A stretch of 64,000 nt of DNA from DZBG01 sp049241565. Its GTDB lineage: Bacteria; Bdellovibrionota; Bacteriovoracia; Bacteriovoracales; Bacteriovoracaceae. A program made the translations under genes and the position numbers. The notes beneath the pieces were generated by a model. It worked only from the letters and a program-made list of their open reading frames with translations, ran no database searches and was not told the DNA's origin. Where the stretch lies: positions 155,485-219,484 of the forward strand of contig JBMLQL010000050.1 of assembly GCA_049241565.1 (NCBI GenBank), written 5' to 3'. Shown here piece after piece: positions 15,969 through 25,424 of the stretch. The stretch's first letter is position 1. Each line of letters begins with the position of its first letter.

Positions 15969-18161
15969 ATGAAATGGATGGAAGAAGTAAATAAAGAACA
16001 AAGTCTCTACAGCCAATTACTCTCATTTGAAGAGTACATGATGATTTATGAGAAACACCCTCAAAAAGAGCTACGCCCAAGTAGTATCTATTTAAAGGAT
16101 ATGTTTGATCATTTTGGAAGAGCGAAAGATGGTTCATTCAATTTGTTTCAGCGTGAACATGCTGATGCTCCACCAGTGCATGGACAAATAAAAACTCAGA
16201 AACGAATTTATCAATATCTTCAGAATTTTATGGAAGAGGGATTTAATAATAAATTCATTCTTCTTATTGGACCGAATGGTTCTTCAAAGTCATCACTTAT
16301 CAAAAAAATAATGCTGGCCGCGGAAGAATATTCCATGACTGACGAAGGATCACTTTACAGCTTTAGTTGGGTCTTCCCCATTGATCAATTTGTCAAAGGA
16401 TCTTTAGGTTTAGGTCATGCCTCTAATGAGAGACATCTTCAAACCTATGCTTACCTAGAAGATAAAGAGATTAGTGCCATTGTCACTAGTGAACTTAAAG
16501 ATCATCCTTTGCTTTTAATTCCTCTTAAGGCACGTCAAAAATTAATTGAAGATGCTTTTAAAAAAGACTCCACCCGTCTTGAGGCCATCAAGCAGTCTTA
16601 TCTCTATAACGGAGATCTTTCGGGTAAAAACAAACAGATCTTTGATGCCCTCTTGAAAAACTATAAAGGTAACTTCACAGAAGTTTATAAACATATCCGT
16701 GTTGAAAAATTTGCGATTAACAGACGTTACTCAATAGGAGCGACAACGATTGAACCTCAACTTCACGTAGATGCTCATCTTCAACAAATTACCATGGATA
16801 GACGACTGGCGAACCTTCCGCCAAGTCTTCAGTCCATTAATCTTTTCAATATGAGCGGTGAAGTTGTTCTGGCCAATAGAGGTATCTTAGAATTCTCAGA
16901 TCTTTTAAAAAGACCTCTGGATACATTTAAGTACCTGCTCATGACGATGGAATCAAAAACCATTAATATCCAAGGAATTTTAACAGAGCTAGATATCTTC
17001 TTTGTTGGGTCTTCAAATGAGATTCATTTCTCGGCTTTTAAGCAACATCCAGATTTTAATTCATTTAAAGGACGCTTTAATTTCCTTCGCGTCCCTTATC
17101 TTTTAAGTTTTGAAGACGAATGTAAAATCTATCTTGATCAGATTCAAAGTCTGAGAGAGCAGTCACATTTTGAGCCACATGCCCTTGAAGCTCTATGTTT
17201 ATGGTCGGTGATGACTCGCCTACGTGCCCCACTTGGAAAAAATTATATTGATGAAAAGCTAGGAAAGATTTCAGAAGCTCTTAATCCATTAGATAAATGT
17301 CTTTTCTATGCTAAACATGAGGTGCCAGAGTACTTTGACTCTGAGGCCAAGCAGCTAATGAAGCAGCATTATGATGATATTATTAGCGAGTATGAAAATG
17401 ATCTGATGTATGAAGGGAAGTTTGGTATTTCGCCAAGAGAAATCAAACAAATCATTTACGATTTGGCCTATAGCCATAAAACAGTCACTTTCGTGGAAGT
17501 TCTTGAGTATCTTATAGAGATGAATGAAAAGAAAGCAGAGTATGATTTCTTGAATATATCGGCACAAGGAGATTATCATAATTGCTACCGCTTCATTGAT
17601 CTCATTCAGAGCTATTCATTAGATAGACTTGATTCTGAGGTTAGAGATTCTCTCGGTCTTGTTGATGATCGCTCATACGAAGACTATGTTTCTCGCTATA
17701 TCATCAATATCAACTCTCTTCTCAAGGGTGAGAAAGTCAAAAATAATGTCACAGGCAAATTTGAAGTCAGTGATATGTATTTTGTTAAAGAGTTTGAAAA
17801 CAATATCATCCTCAATGAGAGTCCTGAAAAATTCAGGTCAGGTCTAATTGCACGTCTTGGGGCTTACGCTCTTGATAATCCTGGCAAACCTATTGTTTAC
17901 AGTCAAATCTTTGATGATCTCGTTCATCTTCTTCAAGAGTCATTCAGAAAAGAGCAAAAAAAGATTATCGATAAGGTTGGAAAAAGCTTGGTGGTTTATC
18001 TTGCAGAACTTCAAGATCAATCAACCGGTGCAATAGGAAAAGAAGTAAGAGACCAAATCAATGGTATCATAGCGATGATGAGTAAGAAATATGGGTACTC
18101 ACATGATGGTGCGATTTCCGCTCTGCAATACCTTATTAAAATGAGATACGATCACCAGTAA
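15969..18161 (+). CDS. prkA: PrkA-family serine protein kinase / AAA+ protein
   Basis: 730 residues from the ATG at 15969, selected because earlier TTG and ATG starts would overlap the divergent gene. The N-terminal AAA+ domain contains Walker A LIGPNGSSKSSL (about 101-110). The middle region has LLMTMESKTINIQGI and LTELDIFFVGSSNE, typical of PrkA, and the C-terminal part corresponds to the PrkA kinase-like domain. PrkA (YeaG) proteins take part in stress and stationary-phase responses; the usual partners YeaH and SpoVR are not adjacent here. It ends in a strong terminator. Confidence 0.88.
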   Translation: MKWMEEVNKEQSLYSQLLSFEEYMMIYEKHPQKELRPSSIYLKDMFDHFGRAKDGSFNLFQREHADAPPVHGQIKTQKRIYQYLQNFMEEGFNNKFILLIGPNGSSKSSLIKKIMLAAEEYSMTDEGSLYSFSWVFPIDQFVKGSLGLGHASNERHLQTYAYLEDKEISAIVTSELKDHPLLLIPLKARQKLIEDAFKKDSTRLEAIKQSYLYNGDLSGKNKQIFDALLKNYKGNFTEVYKHIRVEKFAINRRYSIGATTIEPQLHVDAHLQQITMDRRLANLPPSLQSINLFNMSGEVVLANRGILEFSDLLKRPLDTFKYLLMTMESKTINIQGILTELDIFFVGSSNEIHFSAFKQHPDFNSFKGRFNFLRVPYLLSFEDECKIYLDQIQSLREQSHFEPHALEALCLWSVMTRLRAPLGKNYIDEKLGKISEALNPLDKCLFYAKHEVPEYFDSEAKQLMKQHYDDIISEYENDLMYEGKFGISPREIKQIIYDLAYSHKTVTFVEVLEYLIEMNEKKAEYDFLNISAQGDYHNCYRFIDLIQSYSLDRLDSEVRDSLGLVDDRSYEDYVSRYIININSLLKGEKVKNNVTGKFEVSDMYFVKEFENNIILNESPEKFRSGLIARLGAYALDNPGKPIVYSQIFDDLVHLLQESFRKEQKKIIDKVGKSLVVYLAELQDQSTGAIGKEVRDQINGIIAMMSKKYGYSHDGAISALQYLIKMRYDHQ

Positions 18162-18169
18162 AAGACCTT

Positions 18170-18203
18170 AGGGATTGCTCTTAAAAAAAGCAGTCCCTTT
18201 TTT
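18170..18203 (+). terminator. Rho-independent terminator of prkA
   Basis: AGGGATTGCT and AGCAGTCCCT form a 10-bp stem with one wobble pair, followed by a T6 run, nine bases after the prkA stop. Confidence 0.85.
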
Positions 18204-18810
18204 AGAAATCTTTTGTTTTAATACTTCCATCATTGCTCTTTCCCTTCATCTGGGCCTCAAACTGCATCTTGTAAATTTCTTCATCTTCACTTTCAGCCCC
18301 ACTCATAAAGTTTTTTATTTCTTTATAGACGAAAAATCCAATGATCACTAAAGCAATCGCTCCGATAGATTTAAAATCAAATTTCTTTTTTACTGGTTTG
18401 AGCGGTTTAGATGAACTGGCGCTTCTTGTGCTAGTTCGCGAAACATTCTCAGAGGCCTTAGAGATTAAACTATTTGAAGCACTATTCATATTTTCATACT
18501 TAAGTATAGAAGGAGCTTCTAGTTCAATTGTTACTTCTGCCGGGCCAACAACTAATGGAAGCAACGTATTGTAGACTGTTTTGGTGAGTGGAGGGATTTT
18601 TTTTCCGTCGATCAAAACACCGTTAGCACTATCAAGGTCTGTTAAATACACATCACCTTCTGGACTAAGATCAACCTGGCAGTGCTTACGTGAAAAGCCC
18701 TCAAAAGGGACGACAACATCACAATGAGGGGACCTTCCAATCACAAAGCTCGTCTTCTTCAATTCGTGACTGACTTCCTGGCCTGTTATGAGTCGAAAAT
18801 CCAACTTCAT
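18202..18810 (-). CDS. FHA-domain protein with single transmembrane segment
   Basis: 202 residues. The FHA domain (about 1-100) shows FVIGRSPHCDVVVPFEGFSRKHCQV and DLDSANGVLIDG, matching the GR, SRxH and NG phosphothreonine-binding residues. A Ser-rich linker leads to a transmembrane helix (IGAIALVIIGFFVYKEI, about 150-166) and a charged tail. It should read phosphothreonine states at the inner face of the membrane. It has a close paralog at 24840 with the same FHA-linker-TM layout; the two bracket the pilin cluster. Confidence 0.88.
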   Translation of the reverse strand: MKLDFRLITGQEVSHELKKTSFVIGRSPHCDVVVPFEGFSRKHCQVDLSPEGDVYLTDLDSANGVLIDGKKIPPLTKTVYNTLLPLVVGPAEVTIELEAPSILKYENMNSASNSLISKASENVSRTSTRSASSSKPLKPVKKKFDFKSIGAIALVIIGFFVYKEIKNFMSGAESEDEEIYKMQFEAQMKGKSNDGSIKTKDF

Positions 18811-18951
18811 TGAAATACCCGTGCTTAAGTATCAGTTACTGGTTCTTTAATCTGCCATCCCTACACTATTAATATCGTACAAAAACTAAAGTTTCTCAAT
18901 AGTTACAAAAATTCTCTTGCTTAGAATCCTGATTGAACCGTTAATTAATAT

Positions 18952-21641
18952 ATGAAGAAACTAAAAACACTACTCTTCAGCGAGTCTGGGATGGCGATGC
19001 CCCTGGTTATCACTATTGTGACAGCTGCAGTTAGTTCAATTGCTTATATTATCATTACTCTTCTCCCTCAATTGCAAGATGAAAAGAAGAAGGCCCAAGA
19101 CTCAATTAATTATAAGATCTTTATCACAAGTCTCAACGATTATGTGATCCACGGCATACGCGAAAAATGGTGCGTGAATAATATCTCTTACTCAGGCGGA
19201 GTTCTTGAAACAGATCTTTTGCTTTCAAATGACTGTAGCTCAACAACACCCATGAAAACAGTTGTGACCTTTCCTGGCAATCTTGAAAGAATTCTTTGGG
19301 ATGGTGATATTATTGGTCACAACTATGCCACTGCAGGTTCAAGTACAATCATTGGGCTGAACAAACAAAAAATGCTTGATGATCCAACGATACCCGCCAT
19401 TACAAATGAAGAAGTTAAAATAAATGAGTTAAAGCTTCATCTGTCCGAAAATGTTTTGCTCAATATGACTAACGAACACCCTCTTTACGTCATCACTAAG
19501 AATGTCAGGAACTGTATTCAATCCGTAGATATCACTATAACAAGAGATAGTGCTTTCGTTACTGGTGAAGAGAAACAGCTATCAGTGGTAATCAAAGGAA
19601 ATATTAATCAGACTAAACTTTCTTGTTTGTCGTCTATTAAGGATGTAAGTTCGACATCTTACTACACTTTTTATCCNNNNNNNNNNNNNNNNNNNNNNNN
19701 NNNNNNNNNNNNNNNNNNNNNNNNNNNNNNNNNNNNNNNNNNNNNNNNNNNNNNNNNNNNNNNNNNNNNNNNNNNNCTGGAGCGGACTATACATTTGAAG
19801 ATAGAGGACATCCCTATCTTTCTAAGCAAGATAACTATCCTACTTTCCGAGGACTTATTGGTGGTCTCAGACTTGATGCCAGTGAGGATAAAGGTTTTTT
19901 TAACTTGTTCGCAGCTGGTGGAGCGTCGGCCAGTGATGTGGCCAATCTCGAAGCATGTATTGACGAGAATCAAGTTAAAACTAAACCAAGCTATACAGCG
20001 GGATCAATGCTTGTTTATAAGGATACTGTCACAGCTGGAGCCGGACTTAGTATCAGAGTTGGATTAACTCATAAAAATAGATTTAAGCCAACCATCAATG
20101 CTCCTGCTGAAATTCAGCCTCTGCCAGATTCTCCTACAAGAAAATTTTTAGTTTCAGTGACGTCAACAAGTGGAACAAAAGAGATTGGTGATTTCAAAAT
20201 TACTATAAATCCTGAAAACACTTATCAGTTCTCTACAGCTCCAGGTTCTCCCGCTGAACTGGCCATTGATTATAATAAATACGATTTAAAAACAGCGACC
20301 TTAGATGCAGCAATTGCCATCCTTAATGGAACAATTACTGTGAGCAATTACCAAAATCTATTTCCTGCAGGCCATACTCTTACCAATCCAGATAATCTTG
20401 CTCTCTATGGTGTTTATATCGACAAGGTTAATGAATTTAAGGCCCTTTGTGAGATCAATCCGACTGACTTATGCAGTGATTTTGGAATCACTGCCACTTG
20501 TACTGATCCTAATACTTGTCCAGATTACAATTCTCAAAAAACGGCCATGACAGTGGCGCAAAACAATCTAAAAACAAAAATTAATCAAATCAAAACTATC
20601 ATTTCGGGGGATGTCGCAAAAGTAAGTTTTTCGATTTCTGACTTTAACCATACAAATGGAAAAAAGATTATTAATCAAAAAGATGTCAGCATTAATTTCT
20701 CATCAGCATGGGCAGAGGTTATACCATTAATAAAATCCTCTCTTCCCGAGAATGAAATGCTTATTGAGTTTAAGGCTTATCAGTACAGTCCCGATGAAAC
20801 GAAAATTATATTCAGCCATAATCTCGCAAACCCAGTAGCAACAATGCGAATTAAAAGACAAGACAATGGCAGCACAACTAGTTTTCCTACATCAACAAGT
20901 TGGAGCATGGCCAGCAACACCGACAATCTTCCTTTAAACCATGTTCCAGAAACCTTAACGGAATTAGACTGCCCAGATGGAATGAGTCTCGCTGACTGGA
21001 ACCAAGATATGTCATCAAGTACGAACTTTTCCTGGAATTATGCTAACACCCAAGCTGGAGCGATTATCGAAGAGGCAAGCCACGACAATCTGCCTGAATT
21101 AAATTTTCAACAATCTACGCCTGTTGAGACATCAATACCTGCTGAAGGACACGCTCTTTCTCATTCAAAGTCAGTCGTCAATCTTTGCACTGTTCCCGCG
21201 AATAGAAAATTTGTCTTTGGCTTTTATGTTTGCAAAAAGCTAGTCATACTCCCGGGTAGATCTGGTCCTTTATACATGATCGGAACTTTTATCGTTGAAG
21301 AAATTGAAAAAACAGAAGAAACATTTCCCGTCCACTGGCATAGTGTCTGGGACGCCAAAGCTGGGGCACTCATTCTCACCGAGTTTAAAAAGGGAACATC
21401 TGCGTGTGCAGGTCTGATTGGAAAAACGTGGGCGCAAATTATATCTAATCCTGCCATGAAAGAGACTGTAAAAAGTTGTAGTGCCATGGACCTCGTTACG
21501 AACGGACCTAACAATTTTTCATGGACCACTGTTGATCCAGACATTGGCCTGATACCCGGAAACACCATGACTTCTAAAAAAGTCCCTCGTATACAAAGAT
21601 GGATTATTCGAGAAGACTCTCGATCGGATATAATACGATGA
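18952..21641 (+). CDS. Large pilin-like/PilX-type protein interrupted by a scaffold gap
   Basis: One gene split by 100 N at 19677-19776. Before the gap the frame begins MKKLKTLLFSESGMAMP followed by a long hydrophobic helix (VITIVTAAVSSIAYIIITLL), like a prepilin N-terminus but lacking the usual Glu5. After the gap the sensible frame (GADYTFEDRGHPYLS from 19779) runs to the stop at 21641. It is a different register from the pre-gap frame, so the true gap is not exactly 100 bases. At least ~860 residues are encoded, far more than a normal minor pilin. The stop overlaps the next start as ATGA. Likely a pilus or pseudopilus tip component. Confidence 0.7.
19677..19776. other. Scaffold gap of unknown true length inside the large pilin-like gene
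   Basis: Exactly 100 N, a default spacer. Reading frames on its two sides differ when 100 bases are assumed, so the real missing length must be 2 modulo 3 relative to continuity with the frames seen. No flanking duplication like that at 1978-2187 was found. Confidence 0.85.
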
Positions 21642-22117
21642 AAAGCATGAACCGCATTTTAACTCAAAAAGGATTTGGACTGCTTGAAACAATGATTGGT
21701 TTTGCCATCATGGGTGTTGGTACCTTTCTTATTCTTCGAGGCTTAGATATGTTTGACGATTCAAAGGTGCGAACAGATAAAAGTATCAATCTCGAGAACA
21801 CACTTTCAAATATTCTTGAAAGCGTGAAGGCCAATATCATACTCGAAAAAGTCGATTTTCAGGCCGAAGAAGCCTTTTTTATCCATACAACTTATCAGGA
21901 TGTAAAAAATAATCTTAAGCTATGCTGGGTTAAAGATGGAGTTATAACTCTTGAGGACTATCCTAATTGCCCTGGCAGGATTGGCTATGTCGTAACTCCG
22001 CTTAAAGTAGGAACTCTTTCTTTAAGAGGCCTGTATAAAGTAGTTATCCGTCTTACTCATGACGAACTCTACCCTGGAAGTTTTAAGCAGTACGAGTTTA
22101 TAGTAAAAGGTCCCTAA
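21638..22117 (+). CDS. Type IV prepilin-like minor pilin (PilV-type)
   Basis: 159 residues from the ATG at 21638, which overlaps the preceding stop as ATGA. LTQKGFGLLETMIGFAIMG is a class III prepilin leader: cleavage after the Gly of QKG, Phe+1, Glu+5, then a hydrophobic helix. The rest is a small globular domain with two Cys. It lies second in a coupled series of pilin-like genes, consistent with a minor pilin that primes assembly. An earlier in-frame ATG at 21599 is unlikely because it sits inside the upstream gene. Confidence 0.82.
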   Translation: MKSMNRILTQKGFGLLETMIGFAIMGVGTFLILRGLDMFDDSKVRTDKSINLENTLSNILESVKANIILEKVDFQAEEAFFIHTTYQDVKNNLKLCWVKDGVITLEDYPNCPGRIGYVVTPLKVGTLSLRGLYKVVIRLTHDELYPGSFKQYEFIVKGP

Positions 22118-23265
22118 TGAAATTATGGAATAAAATAAACCAAAAAGGTGTGACGTTGGTTGAGATGGTTGTCACTCTAGGAGTGGTTGGTATCCTTGGC
22201 CTTATTTTAGTTAACGTCTCCCGCTACGCTGATCGTCAGGTGAAAATTCAGATCGAGGATGTACAGACGATGATCTTAAAACTTGGAGCATCGAAAGTCA
22301 TCACGCGAGACCTTGCCAATGCGACACCTAGTTTTAATTATATTAATCTTGCTGACAATCTTGATTCTTCCAATCCGAGACCATTTTTTGTCCTGGCAAA
22401 AAATGAATACTGCCAAGAGACAGCTTCAAATATTTGCAAAAGAGAATTCAAACTAACAATTCCGGATGGCCAAATCAAATCTGAGCCTTTTTTTGTGATA
22501 ACGGTTCGCGGTTTTACAAATGAACTTTTAAGGTATCCTCGGAATGTGGAAAAAGATGTATTCATGACATCTGCCCCTTTCACTTATCGTGGTTTGAATG
22601 ATACTTCTGATCCAACGGCTGATATAAGAAAATACCGCATTCCAGATTCTCCATCTCCCTCTCCGTGGTTCGCCAAACGTCTTGTGATGCTAACATCAAA
22701 TAATGAGTTTTATGATTGCTTCAATAAGACTCAAACGATGGGAGAAACGGGTAGTTGCACTCCTACTTGCACAGCTGCGCCTGGGACATGTAATTTTATA
22801 GCGAAGAGAGAACTTAAAATTTTAGGTGTTGTTAATGATAATGAATCGGATATTAATTTCCATCTTGTAAATGAAAGACCATTGCTCTTAAAGAATAAAT
22901 ACAATCTCTGCAACCTGAACAAGGATATGAACTGTACAAGTTATATTCCATTTGGCCCAGGTCTTACCACTTCAGAAAATCTTTTTAAAAAGATGCCCTT
23001 TATGCCTGGTCTAGCAGACGGCGCCTATATCTCACCCGTGGAGCTTATCCGCTACCATCTTGAGAAGCCTTCGCCCAATTCGCCCGATCATCAGATCCGT
23101 CTTTTTCGGTCAGTGGCAGATTTATCTGGCGGCTTGCTTAAATTCGAACGGGCCCATATTTTAATGACAGGTGTCCAAAGCATGGTTTTTACAAGGAACA
23201 ATATTTCGAATCCGACAATTGAGTACAAAATCAATAAGGCCAGACTCCAACAAAGTATAAAATAA
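22117..23265 (+). CDS. Type IV prepilin-like minor pilin (PilW-type)
   Basis: 382 residues. Its ATG shares one base with the previous TAA (TAATG). The leader is MKLWNKINQKGVTLVEMVV, with processing after QKG and Glu at +5, followed by the hydrophobic helix VTLGVVGILGLILVNV. The large C-terminal domain has several Cys (TGSCTPTCTAAPGTCNF) and is about the size of PilW or a large pseudopilin GspK/J. It is the third coupled gene of the pilin cluster. Confidence 0.8.
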   Translation: MKLWNKINQKGVTLVEMVVTLGVVGILGLILVNVSRYADRQVKIQIEDVQTMILKLGASKVITRDLANATPSFNYINLADNLDSSNPRPFFVLAKNEYCQETASNICKREFKLTIPDGQIKSEPFFVITVRGFTNELLRYPRNVEKDVFMTSAPFTYRGLNDTSDPTADIRKYRIPDSPSPSPWFAKRLVMLTSNNEFYDCFNKTQTMGETGSCTPTCTAAPGTCNFIAKRELKILGVVNDNESDINFHLVNERPLLLKNKYNLCNLNKDMNCTSYIPFGPGLTTSENLFKKMPFMPGLADGAYISPVELIRYHLEKPSPNSPDHQIRLFRSVADLSGGLLKFERAHILMTGVQSMVFTRNNISNPTIEYKINKARLQQSIK

Positions 23266-23290
23266 GAGAAAAGATATCCCGAGGGGGGAA

Positions 23291-24754
23291 ATGATGAAAA
23301 CTCTGATGTACACGTTATTATTTGCGGCATCCAGTCTCACAGCACAGGCCCAATTTACAGTCGCACCATTTGGTGCCTCTGGAGCAGGAGCTCCTCCAGT
23401 TGGAGAAAGTCGGTCGAGTAAATGTGGGGCACAAGGATGTCTTGAAATTAAAGTTCGTCCTTATTGCTTCGGAACCAACCTGAGGGCCTACGCTGAAGAC
23501 AAGCAACTTCGCCCAAATCAACCGGTCGAAATGCATATTGAACTCACTGATGCGGAAAATGCGAGCAAAAAAGATAATTTTAAAGTCGTCTTTCCGGCGA
23601 TGCTTACTTACCCCACAGACGGCGTGAGAACAGATTGTGTCGTGAACTCAGGCTCAGGAAGTGTTAAGAATATTCGCTGTATGGTTCCTGGAATCGTTCA
23701 ACCAGTGGACTACAAAATAACAAACTGGAAATTAAATAAAAATCCTAGTTGTTACGCTGGAGGGGGAAGCCATGGTCAGGAATATTGCGACTATGCTGCC
23801 GTTCAAACCGACGCAGAACTTCAATCCTCAGTGTCTGCTGATCAAAACATAAAATGTCTCTATAAGTTTAATGGCTCATACCAAGTTGTTAACGGTTCTG
23901 TAAGTTGTGTTCTTCCGTCTCAAGCCCCAACCTACAGCTCTCAAGTTAAAGTTTATAATTCTGCTAATCAAGATATTACTTCATCAGTAAATCTCAATGC
24001 CTTCACGAATAATATCAACTTCGTTTTCTCTCAGGCCCTTCAGTCGAGAAGTCAAGTTCAGAAGGTAAAGCATGGAACGCCAGTGACGGTAAAACCACCT
24101 TTGCATAAAATTACTTATAAGCAAGGTGGGCGTGATATTACAGCAGTTATCGAAAGCGAAAAGTTCGATGAAGCGAATGCTAATAACTCTTTTACATCAA
24201 TTGTAAAATTCCCTGGCCAAGAAGGTTTTTGTGGAGGCTACTATTCGCCACTTATGCTTTTCTTTGATGAACAAGTTCCTCAGTTCAATGGAGTTTCAAC
24301 ATTCCCGCTTTATGGGATGAAAGACGGTGCTCGTGTTAACTGGCCAGAAAAAGATGCTCCAGGATTCTTCCTTGTCAATCTTGGAAAAGACGTCAAAGAA
24401 GTTTCATCACATACTCAACTATTTGGTAAAACGGATAAGTTTGAAAATGGATTTGAAGCTCTAAAAGTTCATGATTCAAATAAAGATGGTGTGATCGATG
24501 CCAAAGACCCTATCTTTAAGTCACTTGCTCTTTGGAGAGATATGAACAGTAACGGTAATTCTGAAAATGGAGAAATCGTCAGCCTTAAATCTAAAGGAGT
24601 GGTTTCCATCGATCTGAAGTACAGTACTCGTGATGTGACAAAATTTGACTCTCGAGCTCGTGCCAAAGAAAAAAGTAAATTTAGCTTTAGAGATGCTAAT
24701 GGTAAAGTCGTTAAAAGTAATATCTACGATGTTTGGCTAGCTCCAATCGACTAG
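23291..24754 (+). CDS. Secreted Cys-rich protein with C-terminal EF-hand (Ca-binding) module
   Basis: 487 residues. Two adjacent ATGs (23291, 23294) follow GAGGGGGGA; the second has the better spacing. A signal peptide ends near AQAQ. The central region has paired Cys. Near residue 395 the segment DSNKDGVIDAKDPIF is an EF-hand loop, followed by LALWRDMNSNG and GEIVSL..GVVSIDL, the pattern seen next to calcium sites in FrpC/RTX-like and other large surface proteins. Placed directly after three pilin genes, it could be a calcium-dependent pilus-tip adhesin in the PilY1 role, though not homologous as far as I can see. A terminator follows. Confidence 0.75.
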   Translation: MMKTLMYTLLFAASSLTAQAQFTVAPFGASGAGAPPVGESRSSKCGAQGCLEIKVRPYCFGTNLRAYAEDKQLRPNQPVEMHIELTDAENASKKDNFKVVFPAMLTYPTDGVRTDCVVNSGSGSVKNIRCMVPGIVQPVDYKITNWKLNKNPSCYAGGGSHGQEYCDYAAVQTDAELQSSVSADQNIKCLYKFNGSYQVVNGSVSCVLPSQAPTYSSQVKVYNSANQDITSSVNLNAFTNNINFVFSQALQSRSQVQKVKHGTPVTVKPPLHKITYKQGGRDITAVIESEKFDEANANNSFTSIVKFPGQEGFCGGYYSPLMLFFDEQVPQFNGVSTFPLYGMKDGARVNWPEKDAPGFFLVNLGKDVKEVSSHTQLFGKTDKFENGFEALKVHDSNKDGVIDAKDPIFKSLALWRDMNSNGNSENGEIVSLKSKGVVSIDLKYSTRDVTKFDSRARAKEKSKFSFRDANGKVVKSNIYDVWLAPID

Positions 24755-24789
24755 GATAATCAAGAATAGATCTAATTCCTTATTTAGCG

Positions 24790-24812
24790 GCCCACCATTT
24801 GGTGGGCTTTTT
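24790..24812 (+). terminator. Rho-independent terminator of the pilin cluster
   Basis: GCCCACC, loop ATTT, GGTGGGC, then TTTTT; a perfect 7-bp GC-rich stem 36 bases after the stop of the EF-hand gene. Confidence 0.92.
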
Positions 24813-24825
24813 CATTTAATGCCCT

Positions 24826-24839
24826 TATAATCAAAATCT
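24826..24839 (+). promoter_or_regulatory. -10 box at leaderless distance before the FHA gene
   Basis: Perfect TATAAT at 24826-24831, eight bases before the ATG at 24840. No Shine-Dalgarno sequence is present, and the -35 region is weak. Transcription would start at or next to the ATG. Confidence 0.55.
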
Positions 24840-25424
24840 ATGAAGTTAGACTTTGTGCTTGTTGATAACAGCGAACTCTCATTTAATGTTCAAAAAGAAG
24901 TCATCATTATTGGAAGATCCCCAAAATGTGATATCGTTATTCCCCACGAAGGGATGTCACGCAGGCATTGCCAAATTACTTACAAAGACGGAGATCTTTT
25001 TATTGAGGATCTTGGTAGTGTCAATGGCGTGTATATTGATGGATCAAAGATCATGCCAAATACCCCCACTAAATTTCAAACTTTTCTTAGTGTGGCCTTT
25101 GGAGCTGTTCAAACTCTTAAAATTGAACTGGATGATGTAACTAAAGCCACAACACTTCCTGGTCCAATCGCAGGTAAAGCTTCGACTAATGTTTCTGCAG
25201 GAACGTCACCGAAATTAGTTCATCAAGAGCGTACCGGAAAAATTAAGAAGGCTGGTCATGCAGCAGAATCATCAGGGCCCAAGAAGGTTGCCAAGGAGGA
25301 GAAGAAATCAAACTCTATGATGATCATTCTTATTCTGGTTGCTGTTGTTGGAGTGGCCGCTTACTTTTTTATGGGACAAGAAGAAGTCCCGGCTGGCCCT
25401 ACACCTGAGCAAATCTACGAGTAA
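24840..25424 (+). CDS. FHA-domain protein with single transmembrane segment (paralog of 18202-18810)
   Basis: 194 residues. The FHA domain has IIIGRSPKCDIVIPHEGMSRRHCQI and DLGSVNGVYIDG. A low-complexity linker with Lys/Ala follows, then a membrane helix (MMIILILVAVVGVAAYFFM) and a short acidic tail. Start is similar to its paralog (MKLDF). No ribosome-binding site; a TATAAT lies eight bases upstream, suggesting a leaderless message. Its position just past the pilin cluster, mirrored by the other FHA protein before it, suggests phospho-dependent control of that apparatus. The 3' end overlaps the convergent HAD gene by ten bases. Confidence 0.87.
   Translation: MKLDFVLVDNSELSFNVQKEVIIIGRSPKCDIVIPHEGMSRRHCQITYKDGDLFIEDLGSVNGVYIDGSKIMPNTPTKFQTFLSVAFGAVQTLKIELDDVTKATTLPGPIAGKASTNVSAGTSPKLVHQERTGKIKKAGHAAESSGPKKVAKEEKKSNSMMIILILVAVVGVAAYFFMGQEEVPAGPTPEQIYE

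Noticed and set aside
19777..20067. Continuation of the pre-gap frame after the N run
   Set aside because: The translated sequence is unlike the rest and ends early; the other frame reads through with protein-like sequence to 21641.
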